From Corynebacterium bouchesdurhonense (GTDB taxonomy: Bacteria; Actinomycetota; Actinomycetes; Mycobacteriales; Mycobacteriaceae), in assembly GCF_900078305.2 (NCBI RefSeq), contig NZ_LT546024.1:1-64000 (forward strand): a stretch of DNA of 64,000 bases, written 5' to 3'. Below the pieces are notes generated by a model. The model saw nothing but the letters and a program-made list of their open reading frames with translations, searched no databases and was not told the DNA's origin. Of this stretch, positions 1 through 7,684 are shown piece after piece. Made by a program: the position numbers and the translations under genes. The stretch's first letter is position 1. Every line of letters begins with the position of its first letter.

Positions 1-81
1 ACAGGACGACCAGCCCTCTACGACAACGCTATCGACACCAACTACAACCACTCAACAGGCATCCAAAAAGGCCAGATCTAA
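1..81 (+). CDS. C-terminal end of an unidentified protein (partial)
   Basis: An open frame runs in from the left edge and ends at a TAA at 79-81, giving about 26 residues ending in GIQKGQI. Codons are mostly C-ending (gac, aac, tac, atc), as in the real genes here, whereas the +2 frame shows no such bias. The stretch is clearly less GC-rich than its neighbours, which hints at acquired DNA. I do not recognise the family. A strong hairpin follows at 151-182. Confidence 0.45.
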   Translation, partial: TGRPALYDNAIDTNYNHSTGIQKGQI

Positions 82-150
82 CCCCAGCGACACGCCGACG
101 CCAGACACACTTTTTGACCCTTAACCCACGGCGCCGCTGCCCGGAAACGA

Positions 151-182
151 GTGAAAGCCCGAGGCGAACCTCGGGCTTTCAC
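151..182 (-). terminator. 14-bp perfect hairpin after tRNA-Asp
   Basis: A perfect 14-bp stem (151-164 with 169-182) closes a CGAA tetraloop. It lies directly downstream of the minus-strand tRNA-Glu/tRNA-Asp pair and could also end the plus-strand gene that stops at 81. The U-rich part is inside the stem rather than in a long tail. Confidence 0.65.
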
Positions 183-186
183 ACGG

Positions 187-260
187 CGACCCTGACGGGA
201 CTTGAACCCGCGACCTCCGCCGTGACAGGGCGGCGCGCTAACCAACTGCGCCACAGGGCC
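187..260 (-). tRNA. tRNA-Asp (GTC)
   Basis: The minus strand folds into a full cloverleaf. The 7-bp acceptor starts GGCCCTG and pairs with CAGGGTC, with one G-U pair. The anticodon arm reads CCGCC-CTGTCAC-GGCGG, giving GTC. The T loop is TTCAAGT and the discriminator is G. No CCA is encoded. It is 1 bp from tRNA-Glu and probably co-transcribed with it. Confidence 0.97.
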
Positions 261-261
261 G

Positions 262-334
262 TACCCCCAACGGGATTCGAACCCGTGTTGCCGCCGTGAA
301 AGGGCGGAGTCCTAGGCCTCTAGACGATAGGGGC
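262..334 (-). tRNA. tRNA-Glu (TTC)
   Basis: The minus strand gives a 73-nt cloverleaf with a GCCCCTA acceptor, anticodon TTC inside CCGCC-CTTTCAC-GGCGG, T loop TTCGAAT and discriminator A. It is the first gene of the Glu-Asp pair. Confidence 0.97.
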
Positions 335-375
335 GCTGCAAAACAGCTACGTAAGCATAAGCCAGCGCCAGCGAC

Positions 376-410
376 GGTGCCAAACCGGTGCGAAACCGGT
401 GCCAAACCGG
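376..410 (+). repeat. Three 11-bp direct repeats before the urea transporter
   Basis: The unit GGTGCCAAACC is repeated three times (376-386, 387-397 with one change, 398-408) with no spacer, so copies lie about one helical turn apart on the same DNA face. The array ends 24 bp before the proposed -10 at 434-439, the usual place for an activator of the OmpR or GlnR type. Which regulator binds is not evident from the sequence. Confidence 0.6.
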
Positions 411-433
411 CAGCTCGCAGAAATACATGGAAG

Positions 434-439
434 TACATT
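434..439 (+). promoter_or_regulatory. -10 element TACATT, leaderless urea transporter promoter
   Basis: TACATT fits TAnnnT and lies 8 nt before the GTG at 448, which has no Shine-Dalgarno sequence. Transcription would begin at or next to the start codon. Confidence 0.5.
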
Positions 440-447
440 AGGTCGGC

Positions 448-1317
448 GTGGACCTCCTTAGAACCAGCACGGTTTCCGGCCTGCGCGGCATCTCCCAAAT
501 CTTCCTCGCCGAAAACGCACTCGCCGGTGCGCTCATCCTCGCAGGCATGGCAGCGAGCGGCTGGAAGCTGGCGCTCCTGGCTGCGGTGGGGTGCGCGGTG
601 CAGTCGCTGCTGGCGGCCGCGCTGCGCCTTGACGGAGTGGACCACGGCCTGATGGGGTTCAACGGAGCGCTGGTGGGCGCGGCGGCTGCGGCCGCCGGCG
701 CCCCGGTGGGTACCGGGCTGGCGCTCACAGCGGCCGGTGCGGCGGCCGTCATTCCGGTGCACCTGGCGATCGCGCGGGTGCCCCGGATCCCCGTGGCCAC
801 CGCGCCCTTCTGCCTGGTGGCGGGCCTGCTCTACGGCCCGCTGGCCGCGCGGTGGGAGCCCGGCCCGCTCACCTCCTCGGCTGTTGTCGGCGAGGGGCTC
901 GCCCGCGGCTTCCTGGGCGGGTTCGCCGAGGTGGTCTTGGCCGACGGCGCCCTCGCCGGTGTGCTCATCCTGGCCGCGCTGTGCGTCGCGGGCTGGGAAA
1001 TCGGTGCCTTCGCGGCACTCGGCAGCGCCGCCGGGCTGGCGGTGAGCATGATCCTCCACCCGAGCGTGGAGGCGGTGTCTACCGGGCTGCACAACTACTC
1101 GGCGGTCCTCATCGCCATCGCCGCCGCGATCGTCCTGTGGCCGCGCGCGGCCTGGCCGGTGCGGGTAGGCGGCGCGCTGGCTGGTGTGGCGCTGACCGTG
1201 GTGATCCAGTGGGCCATGTCCGGCCTGCCAGTACCCACGTACACGTGGCCCTTCGTGCTCAGCCTGTGGATCATGGCCGCGGCGAAGGCTGCTATCCCGG
1301 CAAGAGCAGCAAGCTGA
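448..1317 (+). CDS. Urea transporter (UT/SLC14 family)
   Basis: This 289-residue, very hydrophobic protein consists of two homologous halves. Each has the family pattern of an FLA(E/D)-like turn followed by ALAG(A/V)LILA (about residues 18-32 and again 164-176), plus a GLMGFNGALVG segment around 66-76. Bacterial urea channels of this type are trimeric and let urea pass down its gradient. The GTG start at 448 is chosen because a TACATT -10 sits just before it. No urease genes are present in the window. Its 3' end overlaps the convergent ZIP transporter gene by 26 bp. The 11-bp repeats upstream suggest control by nitrogen or another response regulator. Confidence 0.85.
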   Translation: MDLLRTSTVSGLRGISQIFLAENALAGALILAGMAASGWKLALLAAVGCAVQSLLAAALRLDGVDHGLMGFNGALVGAAAAAAGAPVGTGLALTAAGAAAVIPVHLAIARVPRIPVATAPFCLVAGLLYGPLAARWEPGPLTSSAVVGEGLARGFLGGFAEVVLADGALAGVLILAALCVAGWEIGAFAALGSAAGLAVSMILHPSVEAVSTGLHNYSAVLIAIAAAIVLWPRAAWPVRVGGALAGVALTVVIQWAMSGLPVPTYTWPFVLSLWIMAAAKAAIPARAAS

Positions 1318-2092
1318 CAGCCATCACGGCCATACCCGCTACCAGCCCGTAGACCGCGGCATGGTGGCGGCCCGTCTGCACCGCCGTGGGCAAAAGCTTG
1401 TCCAGGCTGACAAAGACCATCACACCCGCGATGGCGGCGAAGCAGTAGCCGAGGGTGGCGGGCCCCAGAAACGGCCGCAGCACCAAATAGCCGGCCACCG
1501 CGCCCAGTGGCTCCGTTAACCCGGAGAGGGTGGCCCACCCGGCGGCGCGCCATTTGTCCCCGCTCGCCTGGCGAAGCGGCACCGCCACAGCCACGCCCTC
1601 CGGGATGTTGTGGATGGCGATAGCCACCGCGATGGGCACCCCGAGCGCCGGATCCGCCAGCGCCGAGATAAACGTGGCAAATCCCTCTGGGAAGTTGTGG
1701 ACGGCGATGGCCAGCGCGGTGAGCAACCCAACGCTGCGCATCCGCGACGAATCCAGTGCGCGGGGCTCCTCGTGCGGGTTGATGTCCTCGGGCACGAAGC
1801 GGTCAATCAGGGCGATCAGCGCGATGCCGGCAAAGAACGCGGCGGTGCCGGCCATTTCGGCCCGCCCGATACCCGCCTCCCCCAACGAGCGAATGCCCTC
1901 CGGCAGCAGCTCCACGAAGGAGATGTAGACCATGACGCCGGCCGAGAAGCCGAGGGAACCGGCGAGAAAGCGATTACCCGGCTGCCGCTTCAGCGCGACG
2001 ATGGCGCCACCAAGGCCGGTGGAGAGCCCGGCGAGAAGCGTAAGGCCGAATGCGACTGCGATCGCCTGGGGGTCAGCAAAGCCTGAGTCCAT
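1292..2092 (-). CDS. zupT: ZIP-family divalent metal transporter (ZupT-like)
   Basis: The protein has 266 residues and about eight membrane segments. It carries the two family signatures in the metal-binding helices, HNFPEG (about residue 134) and HNIPEG (about 163), which hold the histidine and glutamate ligands. ZupT proteins import zinc, iron and manganese using ion gradients. The hydrophilic loop near residues 100-115 (PEDINPHEEP) is the usual variable metal-binding loop. On the minus strand the start ATG is preceded by TACGTT and 6 nt, with no Shine-Dalgarno sequence, so it is probably leaderless. The gene converges on and overlaps the urea transporter. The exact metal cannot be read from the sequence. 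Confidence 0.88.
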   Translation of the reverse strand: MDSGFADPQAIAVAFGLTLLAGLSTGLGGAIVALKRQPGNRFLAGSLGFSAGVMVYISFVELLPEGIRSLGEAGIGRAEMAGTAAFFAGIALIALIDRFVPEDINPHEEPRALDSSRMRSVGLLTALAIAVHNFPEGFATFISALADPALGVPIAVAIAIHNIPEGVAVAVPLRQASGDKWRAAGWATLSGLTEPLGAVAGYLVLRPFLGPATLGYCFAAIAGVMVFVSLDKLLPTAVQTGRHHAAVYGLVAGMAVMAVSLLLLPG

Positions 2093-2128
2093 GCTTAGAA
2101 CGTAGCTGGTCGACGCGAGGAATATGTG

Positions 2129-2201
2129 TGGGCCCTCCGGGGCTCGAACCCGGGACCTGCGGATTAAAAGTCCGTAGCTCTACCAACTGAGCTAAAGGCC
2201 C
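2129..2201 (-). tRNA. tRNA-Lys (TTT)
   Basis: The minus strand forms a 73-nt cloverleaf with a GGGCCTT acceptor, D arm AGCTCAGTTGGTAGAGC, anticodon loop CTTTTAA (TTT), T loop TTCGAGC and discriminator A. It stands alone between the ZIP transporter and the CoA-transferase. Confidence 0.97.
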
Positions 2202-2217
2202 GTGCGGACAATGGTAA

Positions 2218-2263
2218 ACCCTCCCACCAGGCGGCCGGTAATTGGCCCGCCCCGGCGGAGGGT
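2218..2263 (-). terminator. Hairpin after the CoA-transferase gene
   Basis: On the minus strand ACCCTCC (2263-2257) can pair with GGAGGGT (2224-2218), followed by TTACC. The loop is long but itself GC-rich and foldable. Its place between the CoA-transferase stop and tRNA-Lys suits a terminator, although the T-run is poor. Confidence 0.4.
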
Positions 2264-2290
2264 CCCAGTGTCGGCGTGCTGCTGTGAGCC

Positions 2291-3802
2291 CTACTCGGCT
2301 TCCTTCATCATCGTGCCGGTGGCCTCGATGCGGTTGTGGAAGTCGAAGGCGTGGCGCAGGTCGTGCGGGGTGGCCTGGTACTTGGACTTGGCGGCCAGCT
2401 CCACGTACTCCTCCAGCAGCGGGCGGTAGGACGGGTGCGCGATGGAGATCATCTTCTGCACGCGGTCGCGCGGGGCCAGTCCGCGCAGGTCCGCCACGCC
2501 GTACTCGGTGATGAACACCATGGCGTCGTGCTCCGTGTGGTCCACGTGGGACACCATCGGCACGATCGCGGAGATGGCGCCGTCCTTGGCCACGGACGGG
2601 GAGATGAAGGAGGAGATGTAGGCGTTGCGGGTGAAGTCGCCGGAGCCGCCCAGGGCGTTCATCAGGCGGGAGCCGTTGATGTGGGTGGAGTTCGCGTTGC
2701 CGTAGATGTCCGCCTCGATCATGCCGTTGGAGGCGATCAGGCCGACGCGGCGGATCACCTCCGGGTGGTTAGAGATGGACTGCGGGCGCAGGATGATGGA
2801 CTCGCGGTAGCGAGACGCCTCGTTGTTCATCTTCTCCGCGTACTCCGGCGACAGGGAGAAGGAAGTGGCGGAGGCGACGGTCATCTTGCCCGCGTCGATC
2901 AGGTCGACCATGCCGTCCTGGATCACCTCGGTGTAGGCCTGGATGTTCTCGAACTTGGAGTCCATCAGGCCAGCCATCACGGCGTTGGGGACGTTGCCCA
3001 CACCGGACTGCATGACGTAGCCGTCGTAGGTGAGGCGGCCGGCCTTCACCTCGTTCTCCAGGAAGTCGAGGAAGTTGCCGGCGATCTGCTCGGAGATCGC
3101 GTCCGGGGCCTTGAACGGCGCGTTGCGGTCCGGGTCGTTCGTCTCGATGACGGCGACGACCTTGTCCGGGTCGATGGTGATGAAGGTGTCACCGATGCGG
3201 TCGCCGCACTTGGTGATGGGGATCGGGATGCGGTTCGGCAGCGGCGGCACGGTCCAGATGTCGTGCATGCCCTCGAGCTCCTCGGACTGCCAGGAGTTGA
3301 CCTCGATGATGATCTTCTTGGCGGCGTTGAGGAACTCCACGGAGTTGCCCACGGAGGAGGACGGCACGATGTTGCCGTCCTCGGTGATGCGCACGGCCTC
3401 GACGATGGCCAGGTCCAGATCCCCAAAAAAGCCCTGCTCAACCATCATGCCGGAGTGGGAGAGGTGGATATCCTGGAACTTCATCTCGCCGGCGTTGATC
3501 TTGTTGCGCATGGTCGGGTCGGACTGGTACGGCATGCGGTAGCGCAGCGCGCCGGCCTCCGCCAGCACGCCGTCGCACTCCGGCGCGGTAGAGGCGCCGG
3601 TGTACATGTCGATGGAGAAGTCCTGGCCCTTCTCGTGCGCGGCCTTGGCCTTCTCCGCGATCGCCGCGGGCATCGCCTTGGGGTAGCCGGCGCCGGTGAA
3701 GCCGGAGGTGCCAACCTTGTCGCCGTGGTTCACAAACTGGGCGGCCTCCTCGGCCGTCATTACCTTGTCGCGCAGCTTCGCGTTAGCAATGCGGTCGCTC
3801 AT
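2291..3802 (-). CDS. Acetyl-CoA hydrolase / succinyl-CoA:acetate CoA-transferase
   Basis: This 503-residue protein belongs to the acetyl-CoA hydrolase/transferase family (Cat1-like; the C. glutamicum relative was studied as ActA). N-terminal GTSGFTGAGYPK and C-terminal GGSGDFTRNAY and VDHTEHD segments are family landmarks; the catalytic glutamate is expected in the ITEYGVADLRG region. It moves CoA between acetate, succinate or propionate and so sets free-acid and acyl-CoA levels around the TCA cycle. The ATG at 3802 is preferred to the upstream in-frame start because GAGGGAAAG lies just before it. A possible GTGA-N8-TCAC inverted repeat at 3857-3872 lies in its promoter region. The gene stands alone. 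Confidence 0.87.
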   Translation of the reverse strand: MSDRIANAKLRDKVMTAEEAAQFVNHGDKVGTSGFTGAGYPKAMPAAIAEKAKAAHEKGQDFSIDMYTGASTAPECDGVLAEAGALRYRMPYQSDPTMRNKINAGEMKFQDIHLSHSGMMVEQGFFGDLDLAIVEAVRITEDGNIVPSSSVGNSVEFLNAAKKIIIEVNSWQSEELEGMHDIWTVPPLPNRIPIPITKCGDRIGDTFITIDPDKVVAVIETNDPDRNAPFKAPDAISEQIAGNFLDFLENEVKAGRLTYDGYVMQSGVGNVPNAVMAGLMDSKFENIQAYTEVIQDGMVDLIDAGKMTVASATSFSLSPEYAEKMNNEASRYRESIILRPQSISNHPEVIRRVGLIASNGMIEADIYGNANSTHINGSRLMNALGGSGDFTRNAYISSFISPSVAKDGAISAIVPMVSHVDHTEHDAMVFITEYGVADLRGLAPRDRVQKMISIAHPSYRPLLEEYVELAAKSKYQATPHDLRHAFDFHNRIEATGTMMKEAE

Positions 3803-3898
3803 AGTGCTTTCCCTCTCTTCGTTCTGTGTGGGACGAACTAACACTTACACCCTACTGTGACCTAGCTATCACTGCTACGCGCTGGGTGGGTTAAGGGG

Positions 3899-3931
3899 GA
3901 TTGGACGGTGATTAGACGGTGATTGGACGCG
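3899..3931 (+). repeat. Three 11-bp direct repeats before dusB-phoU
   Basis: GATTGGACGGT, GATTAGACGGT and GATTGGACGCG follow each other at 3899, 3910 and 3921 with exact 11-bp spacing. They contain GGTGATT twice, 11 bp apart. The array ends about 15 bp before a TAACAAT -10-like stretch at 3946-3952. The spacing equals that of the PHO-box repeats before pstS in this window, so PhoR control of dusB-phoU is possible. Confidence 0.5.
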
Positions 3932-3960
3932 GCGCGCTGGGCCGATAACAATAAGGGGCC

Positions 3961-5121
3961 ATGACGGTTACCACACAAGCGCTGCGTATCGGCGGGATCG
4001 AGCTCGACTCCCCCGTCATCCTCGCGCCGATGGCGGGAGTAACCAACATGCCGTTCCGCGTCCTGTGCCGCGAGATCGAGGAGGAGCTCACGGGTACCTC
4101 CTCGGGCCTGTACGTGTGCGAGATGATCACGGCGCGGGCGATGGTGGAACGCAACGCGAAGACGCTGCACATGACCACCTTCGCGGACGTGGAGACGCCG
4201 CGCTCCATGCAGCTGTACACGGTAGACCCGAAGTACACCTACGAGGCCGTGCGGATGATCGTGGAGGAAAACATCGCCGACCACGTGGACATGAACTTCG
4301 GCTGCCCGGTGCCCAAGGTGACGCGCCGCGGCGGCGGCTGCGCCATCCCGTTCAAACGCCGCCTGTACGCCAACATCGTCGGCGCGGCCGTGCGCGCTGC
4401 GGAGGGCTCCGGGGTCCCGGTGACCGTAAAGTTCCGCATCGGCATCGACGCGGAGCACCACACCCACCTGGATGCGGGCCGCATCGCCGCCGAGCAGGGA
4501 GCGTCCGCGGTGGCGCTCCACGCCCGCACCGCCAGCGAACGCTACTCGGGTAGCGCCCACTGGGATGAGATCGCGAACCTGGTGGAGCACATGGCGCCCA
4601 CGGGCATCCCCGTGATCGGCAACGGCGACATCTTCGCCGCGGACGACGCCTCCCGCATGATGGAGCAGACTGGGTGCCACGGCGTGGAGGTGGGCCGCGG
4701 GTGCCTCGGCCGCCCCTGGTTGTTCGCCCAGCTCGGCGCCCAGCTGCGCGGAGAACCCATCCCGCCGGAGCCGACCCTGGGTGAGGTCGCGCGCATCATC
4801 TACCGCCACGCGGAGCTTCTTTCGCTTCACGACGGCGAGTCCCACGCGTGCAGGGACATCCGCAAGCACACCGGCTGGTACTTGCGGGGATTCCCGGTGG
4901 GCGGCGAATTCCGCAAGCAGCTCGCACAGGTGGCCTCGCTGGCGCAGCTGCGCAGCCTGCTCGACGCCATCGCCGACTCGGATGCCGTTGCGGAGGCGGC
5001 TGACGACGCCCGCGGGCGCCAGGGCTCCCCCTCAAAGGTGGCGCTGCCCGAGGGGTGGCTGGATGACCCGGAGGACGACACCGTGCCCGTGGGCGCAGAG
5101 ATCGAAAGCAACGGCGGCTAA
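3961..5121 (+). CDS. dusB: tRNA-dihydrouridine synthase DusB
   Basis: This 386-residue FMN-dependent enzyme reduces uridines in the D loop of tRNA. Family motifs are APMAGVTN near residue 22, MNFGCPVPKV near 111 with the catalytic cysteine, RGGGCAI shortly after, the HARTASERY stretch, GNGDIF, and the flavin-phosphate site GVEVGRGCLGRPWL. A C-terminal helical domain follows. ATG 3961 has AAGGGG just before it. phoU begins 2 bp after the stop, so the two form one transcript, as in M. tuberculosis where dusB lies close to phoY2. Confidence 0.93.
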   Translation: MTVTTQALRIGGIELDSPVILAPMAGVTNMPFRVLCREIEEELTGTSSGLYVCEMITARAMVERNAKTLHMTTFADVETPRSMQLYTVDPKYTYEAVRMIVEENIADHVDMNFGCPVPKVTRRGGGCAIPFKRRLYANIVGAAVRAAEGSGVPVTVKFRIGIDAEHHTHLDAGRIAAEQGASAVALHARTASERYSGSAHWDEIANLVEHMAPTGIPVIGNGDIFAADDASRMMEQTGCHGVEVGRGCLGRPWLFAQLGAQLRGEPIPPEPTLGEVARIIYRHAELLSLHDGESHACRDIRKHTGWYLRGFPVGGEFRKQLAQVASLAQLRSLLDAIADSDAVAEAADDARGRQGSPSKVALPEGWLDDPEDDTVPVGAEIESNGG

Positions 5122-5123
5122 CC

Positions 5124-5882
5124 GTGGTGGGCAAGAGGGAGCGCAAGGCGCCGGCGGCGGAGAGCCAGCAGGTGCGGCTGCGCCTGGAGTACCGCGAGCT
5201 GCTAGATGACTACACCCGCGACGTGGTGCAGATGTGCTCGCTCGCGCGCCTCGCCATGTTGCACGCCTCGCGGGCGGTGGTGGGCCAGGACCTCGAGGCG
5301 GCGGAGAACGCCATGACCGAGTCCGACAAGATCATCGAGATCCACCGGCGCTGCGAGGACCGGGCGCTGCTGCTGCTCGCGCGGCAGAACCCCGTGGCTA
5401 CCGATCTGCGGCAGGTGCTCTCCTACATCAACACGGAGCGCGATATCACGCGGATGGGCAACCTGGCCAAGCTCGTGGCCAAGGTCGCCCGACAGCATCA
5501 CCCGGAGCCCGCCTTTACCGCCGATGTCATGAAGACCATCACGGTGATGGCCGAGGCGTGCGACCGAATGGCCGCGGACGCCGGCAGGCTCATCGCGGCG
5601 CCGAAGGTGGCGCAGGCCCGGGAGCTCGCCGAGGCGGACGAGGCGGTGGATGCGGCGTCGCGGGGCCTGGTCAGCCGCGCGGCGGGGCCGCAGTGGCCCC
5701 ACGGCAACCGCGCCGCGGTGGAGATCGCGCTGGTTGCCCGCTACTACGAGCGCTTCGCTGACCACTGTGTGGGCATCGGGCGCCACCTCATCTTCATGGT
5801 GACGGGCGTGCGCCCCGAGGAGCAAGAGCTCGAGGGGCTCGACGCCCCCGAGCTGGAACGCCGCTTCTCGCTGCGGAAGTAG
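5124..5882 (+). CDS. phoU: PhoU-family phosphate signalling protein
   Basis: The 252-residue protein consists of two PhoU repeats of three helices each. The metal-binding type motif with Glu, Arg and Asp appears in NTERDITRMGN (about residue 112) and again in ALVARYYERFADHCVGIGRHL (about 203). PhoU links the PstSCAB transporter to the sensor kinase and restrains phosphate uptake. GTG 5124 follows the dusB stop by 2 bp; a second GTG directly after is equally possible. It faces the pst operon rather than being part of it. The stop is followed by a hairpin containing the dispersed GTCGANAAGC word. Confidence 0.9.
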   Translation: MVGKRERKAPAAESQQVRLRLEYRELLDDYTRDVVQMCSLARLAMLHASRAVVGQDLEAAENAMTESDKIIEIHRRCEDRALLLLARQNPVATDLRQVLSYINTERDITRMGNLAKLVAKVARQHHPEPAFTADVMKTITVMAEACDRMAADAGRLIAAPKVAQARELAEADEAVDAASRGLVSRAAGPQWPHGNRAAVEIALVARYYERFADHCVGIGRHLIFMVTGVRPEEQELEGLDAPELERRFSLRK

Positions 5883-5891
5883 GCGCGAAGG

Positions 5892-5915
5892 GGGGCGTCG
5901 ATAAGCAAAGGCCCC
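5892..5915. terminator. GGGGC/GCCCC hairpin between phoU and pstB carrying the dispersed motif
   Basis: GGGGC (5892-5896) pairs perfectly with GCCCC (5911-5915) around a 14-nt loop that starts GTCGATAAGC. It sits between two convergent genes and can serve both. It is the best-formed member of the motif family described elsewhere: the 12-mer at 5895-5906 inside a GC stem. Confidence 0.5.
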
Positions 5916-6689
5916 TTAACCGAAGCGACCCGCGATGTAGTCTTCGGTCTCCTTCTGATCCGGGTTCTCGAAGATCTTGGTGGTGTCGTTGAACTCCACC
6001 AGCTTGCCCGGCTTACCGGTTGCCTCGAGGGAGAAGAAGGCGGTCTTGTCGGACACACGCGCAGCCTGCTGCATGTTGTGGGTCACGATCACGATGGTGT
6101 ACTCCTCCTTCAGCTCGTGGATGAGGTCCTCCACGGCGAGGGTGGAAATCGGGTCCAGGGCCGAGCAGGGCTCGTCCATGAGCAGGACCTCGGGACGCAC
6201 CGCGATCGCGCGGGCAATGCACAGACGCTGCTGCTGACCACCGGAAAGGCCGCCGCCCGGCTTGTCCAGGCGGTCCTTGACCTCGTCCCACAGGTTCGCG
6301 CCGCGCAGGGACTCCTCCGCGACCTCCTTGAGCTTCTTCTTGTTCTTCTCGCCGGCGAGCTTCAGGCCGGCCACGACGTTGTCCTCGATGGACATGGTCG
6401 GGAACGGGTTCGCCTTCTGGAACACCATGCCGATGGTGTTGCGAACGGCCACCGGATCCACGTTCTTGCCGTAGATATCGTTGCCGTCCAGCAGGATGCT
6501 GCCCTTCACGGACGCGCCGGGGATGACCTCGTGCATGCGGTTCAGGGTGCGGAGCACGGTGGACTTGCCGCAGCCGGACGGGCCGATGAAGGCGGTCACG
6601 GCCTGGGCGGGGATTTCCATGTTCACGTTCTGCACGGCGTGGAAGTCGCCGTAGTAGATGTTCACGTCTTGGAGTGAAAGCTTGGACAT
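5916..6689 (-). CDS. pstB: Phosphate ABC transporter ATP-binding protein PstB
   Basis: The 257-residue ATPase has Walker [10 protein letters not shown] (about 36), the Q-loop [11 protein letters not shown], the signature LSGGQQQR (about 148), Walker B VLLMDEP (about 169) and the switch histidine in VTHNMQQA. The Q-loop sequence with NPFP is typical of PstB. It energises phosphate import through PstC and PstA. The start has AGGAG 9 nt upstream. It is the last gene of pstSCAB on this strand. Confidence 0.97.
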   Translation of the reverse strand: MSKLSLQDVNIYYGDFHAVQNVNMEIPAQAVTAFIGPSGCGKSTVLRTLNRMHEVIPGASVKGSILLDGNDIYGKNVDPVAVRNTIGMVFQKANPFPTMSIEDNVVAGLKLAGEKNKKKLKEVAEESLRGANLWDEVKDRLDKPGGGLSGGQQQRLCIARAIAVRPEVLLMDEPCSALDPISTLAVEDLIHELKEEYTIVIVTHNMQQAARVSDKTAFFSLEATGKPGKLVEFNDTTKIFENPDQKETEDYIAGRFG

Positions 6690-6726
6690 CAGGGTTTCTC
6701 CTCTATTGGGAAAGGTACGGCGGGGA

Positions 6727-7668
6727 CTACTTCTTCTTCACCGAGTAGCGGGAGGAAATGGCGCGCGCGATGAGGTTGATCACAGCAACCAGGATCACCA
6801 GCGTCAGCGCGGCGCCCCAGAGCTTGTCCATCACGTTCGGGGTGGTACCGGACTTGTACATGTCCAGCATCATCAGCGGCAGGGAGGACATCGGGCCGCT
6901 GAACGGGTTCCAGTTGGTGGTGGAGGTCGAGCCCACCAGCACCAGCACCGGAGCGGACTCGCCCATCACGCGGGCCACGGCCAGCATGATGCCGGTGACG
7001 ATGCCGGACAGGGCGGTCGGCAGCACGATGCGGGAAATGGTCTTCCACTTCGGCACGCCCAGGGCGTAGGAGGCCTCGCGCAGGTCCATCGGAACCACGC
7101 GCAGCATCTCCTCGGTGTTGCGCACCACGATCGGCACCATCAGAAGGATCAGGGACAGCGCCACGGCGAAGCCGGAACGCTCCTGGCCCAGGATGGTGAT
7201 CCACAGCGCGTAAATGAACAGGGCCGCGACGATGGACGGCACACCCGAGAGGATGTCCACCATGAAGGTGGTCAGCTTGCCCAAGCGGTTGCCGTTGGAG
7301 TACTCCACCAGGTAGATGGCGGTGAATACACCGATGGGGATAGAAAACAGGGACGCGATCAGCGTCTGCAGCAGGGTACCCACGATGGCGTGGAAGGCGC
7401 CGCCGCCCGGAAGCAGCGGGGTGGTCATGCCCTGGTCCTTGGTCCACCAGTCGGCGGAGGTGATCGGGCCGATGCCGCGGGAGATCACGGTCCACAGGAC
7501 CCACACCAGCGGAATCATGGCGAGGATCATGCACAGCCACATCAGGCCGCCCATGATGGCGTTGGTGCGCTTGCGGCCCGAGGCGATGTCGGTGAAGCCG
7601 GCGGCGTTCCTGGTCGGGGCCGCCGGGGCGGTGCGCTCTGCGGTGTTGTTCGGAATTGCGGTAGACAT
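6727..7668 (-). CDS. pstA: Phosphate ABC transporter permease PstA
   Basis: The 313-residue membrane protein has six predicted segments and the ABC permease loop with [14 protein letters not shown] around residue 206, which contacts PstB. It forms the phosphate channel with PstC. ATG 7668 is chosen over the upstream in-frame codon because GGGGAAGAG lies just before it and only 16 bp separate it from pstC. The C-terminus ends in KKK. Confidence 0.96.
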   Translation of the reverse strand: MSTAIPNNTAERTAPAAPTRNAAGFTDIASGRKRTNAIMGGLMWLCMILAMIPLVWVLWTVISRGIGPITSADWWTKDQGMTTPLLPGGGAFHAIVGTLLQTLIASLFSIPIGVFTAIYLVEYSNGNRLGKLTTFMVDILSGVPSIVAALFIYALWITILGQERSGFAVALSLILLMVPIVVRNTEEMLRVVPMDLREASYALGVPKWKTISRIVLPTALSGIVTGIMLAVARVMGESAPVLVLVGSTSTTNWNPFSGPMSSLPLMMLDMYKSGTTPNVMDKLWGAALTLVILVAVINLIARAISSRYSVKKK

Positions 7669-7684
7669 GTTCTCTTCCCCCTGC

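Noticed and set aside
2336..3841. Long plus-strand frame opposite the CoA-transferase, and similar long antisense frames elsewhere
   Set aside because: They are His/Gly/Arg/Val-rich mirror frames of real genes, common in high-GC DNA, with no family features.
3857..3872. GlxR-like site GTGA-N8-TCAC before the CoA-transferase gene
   Set aside because: The known GlxR site is TGTGA-N6-TCACA; here the spacer is two bases too long, so I mention it only as a possible inverted repeat.
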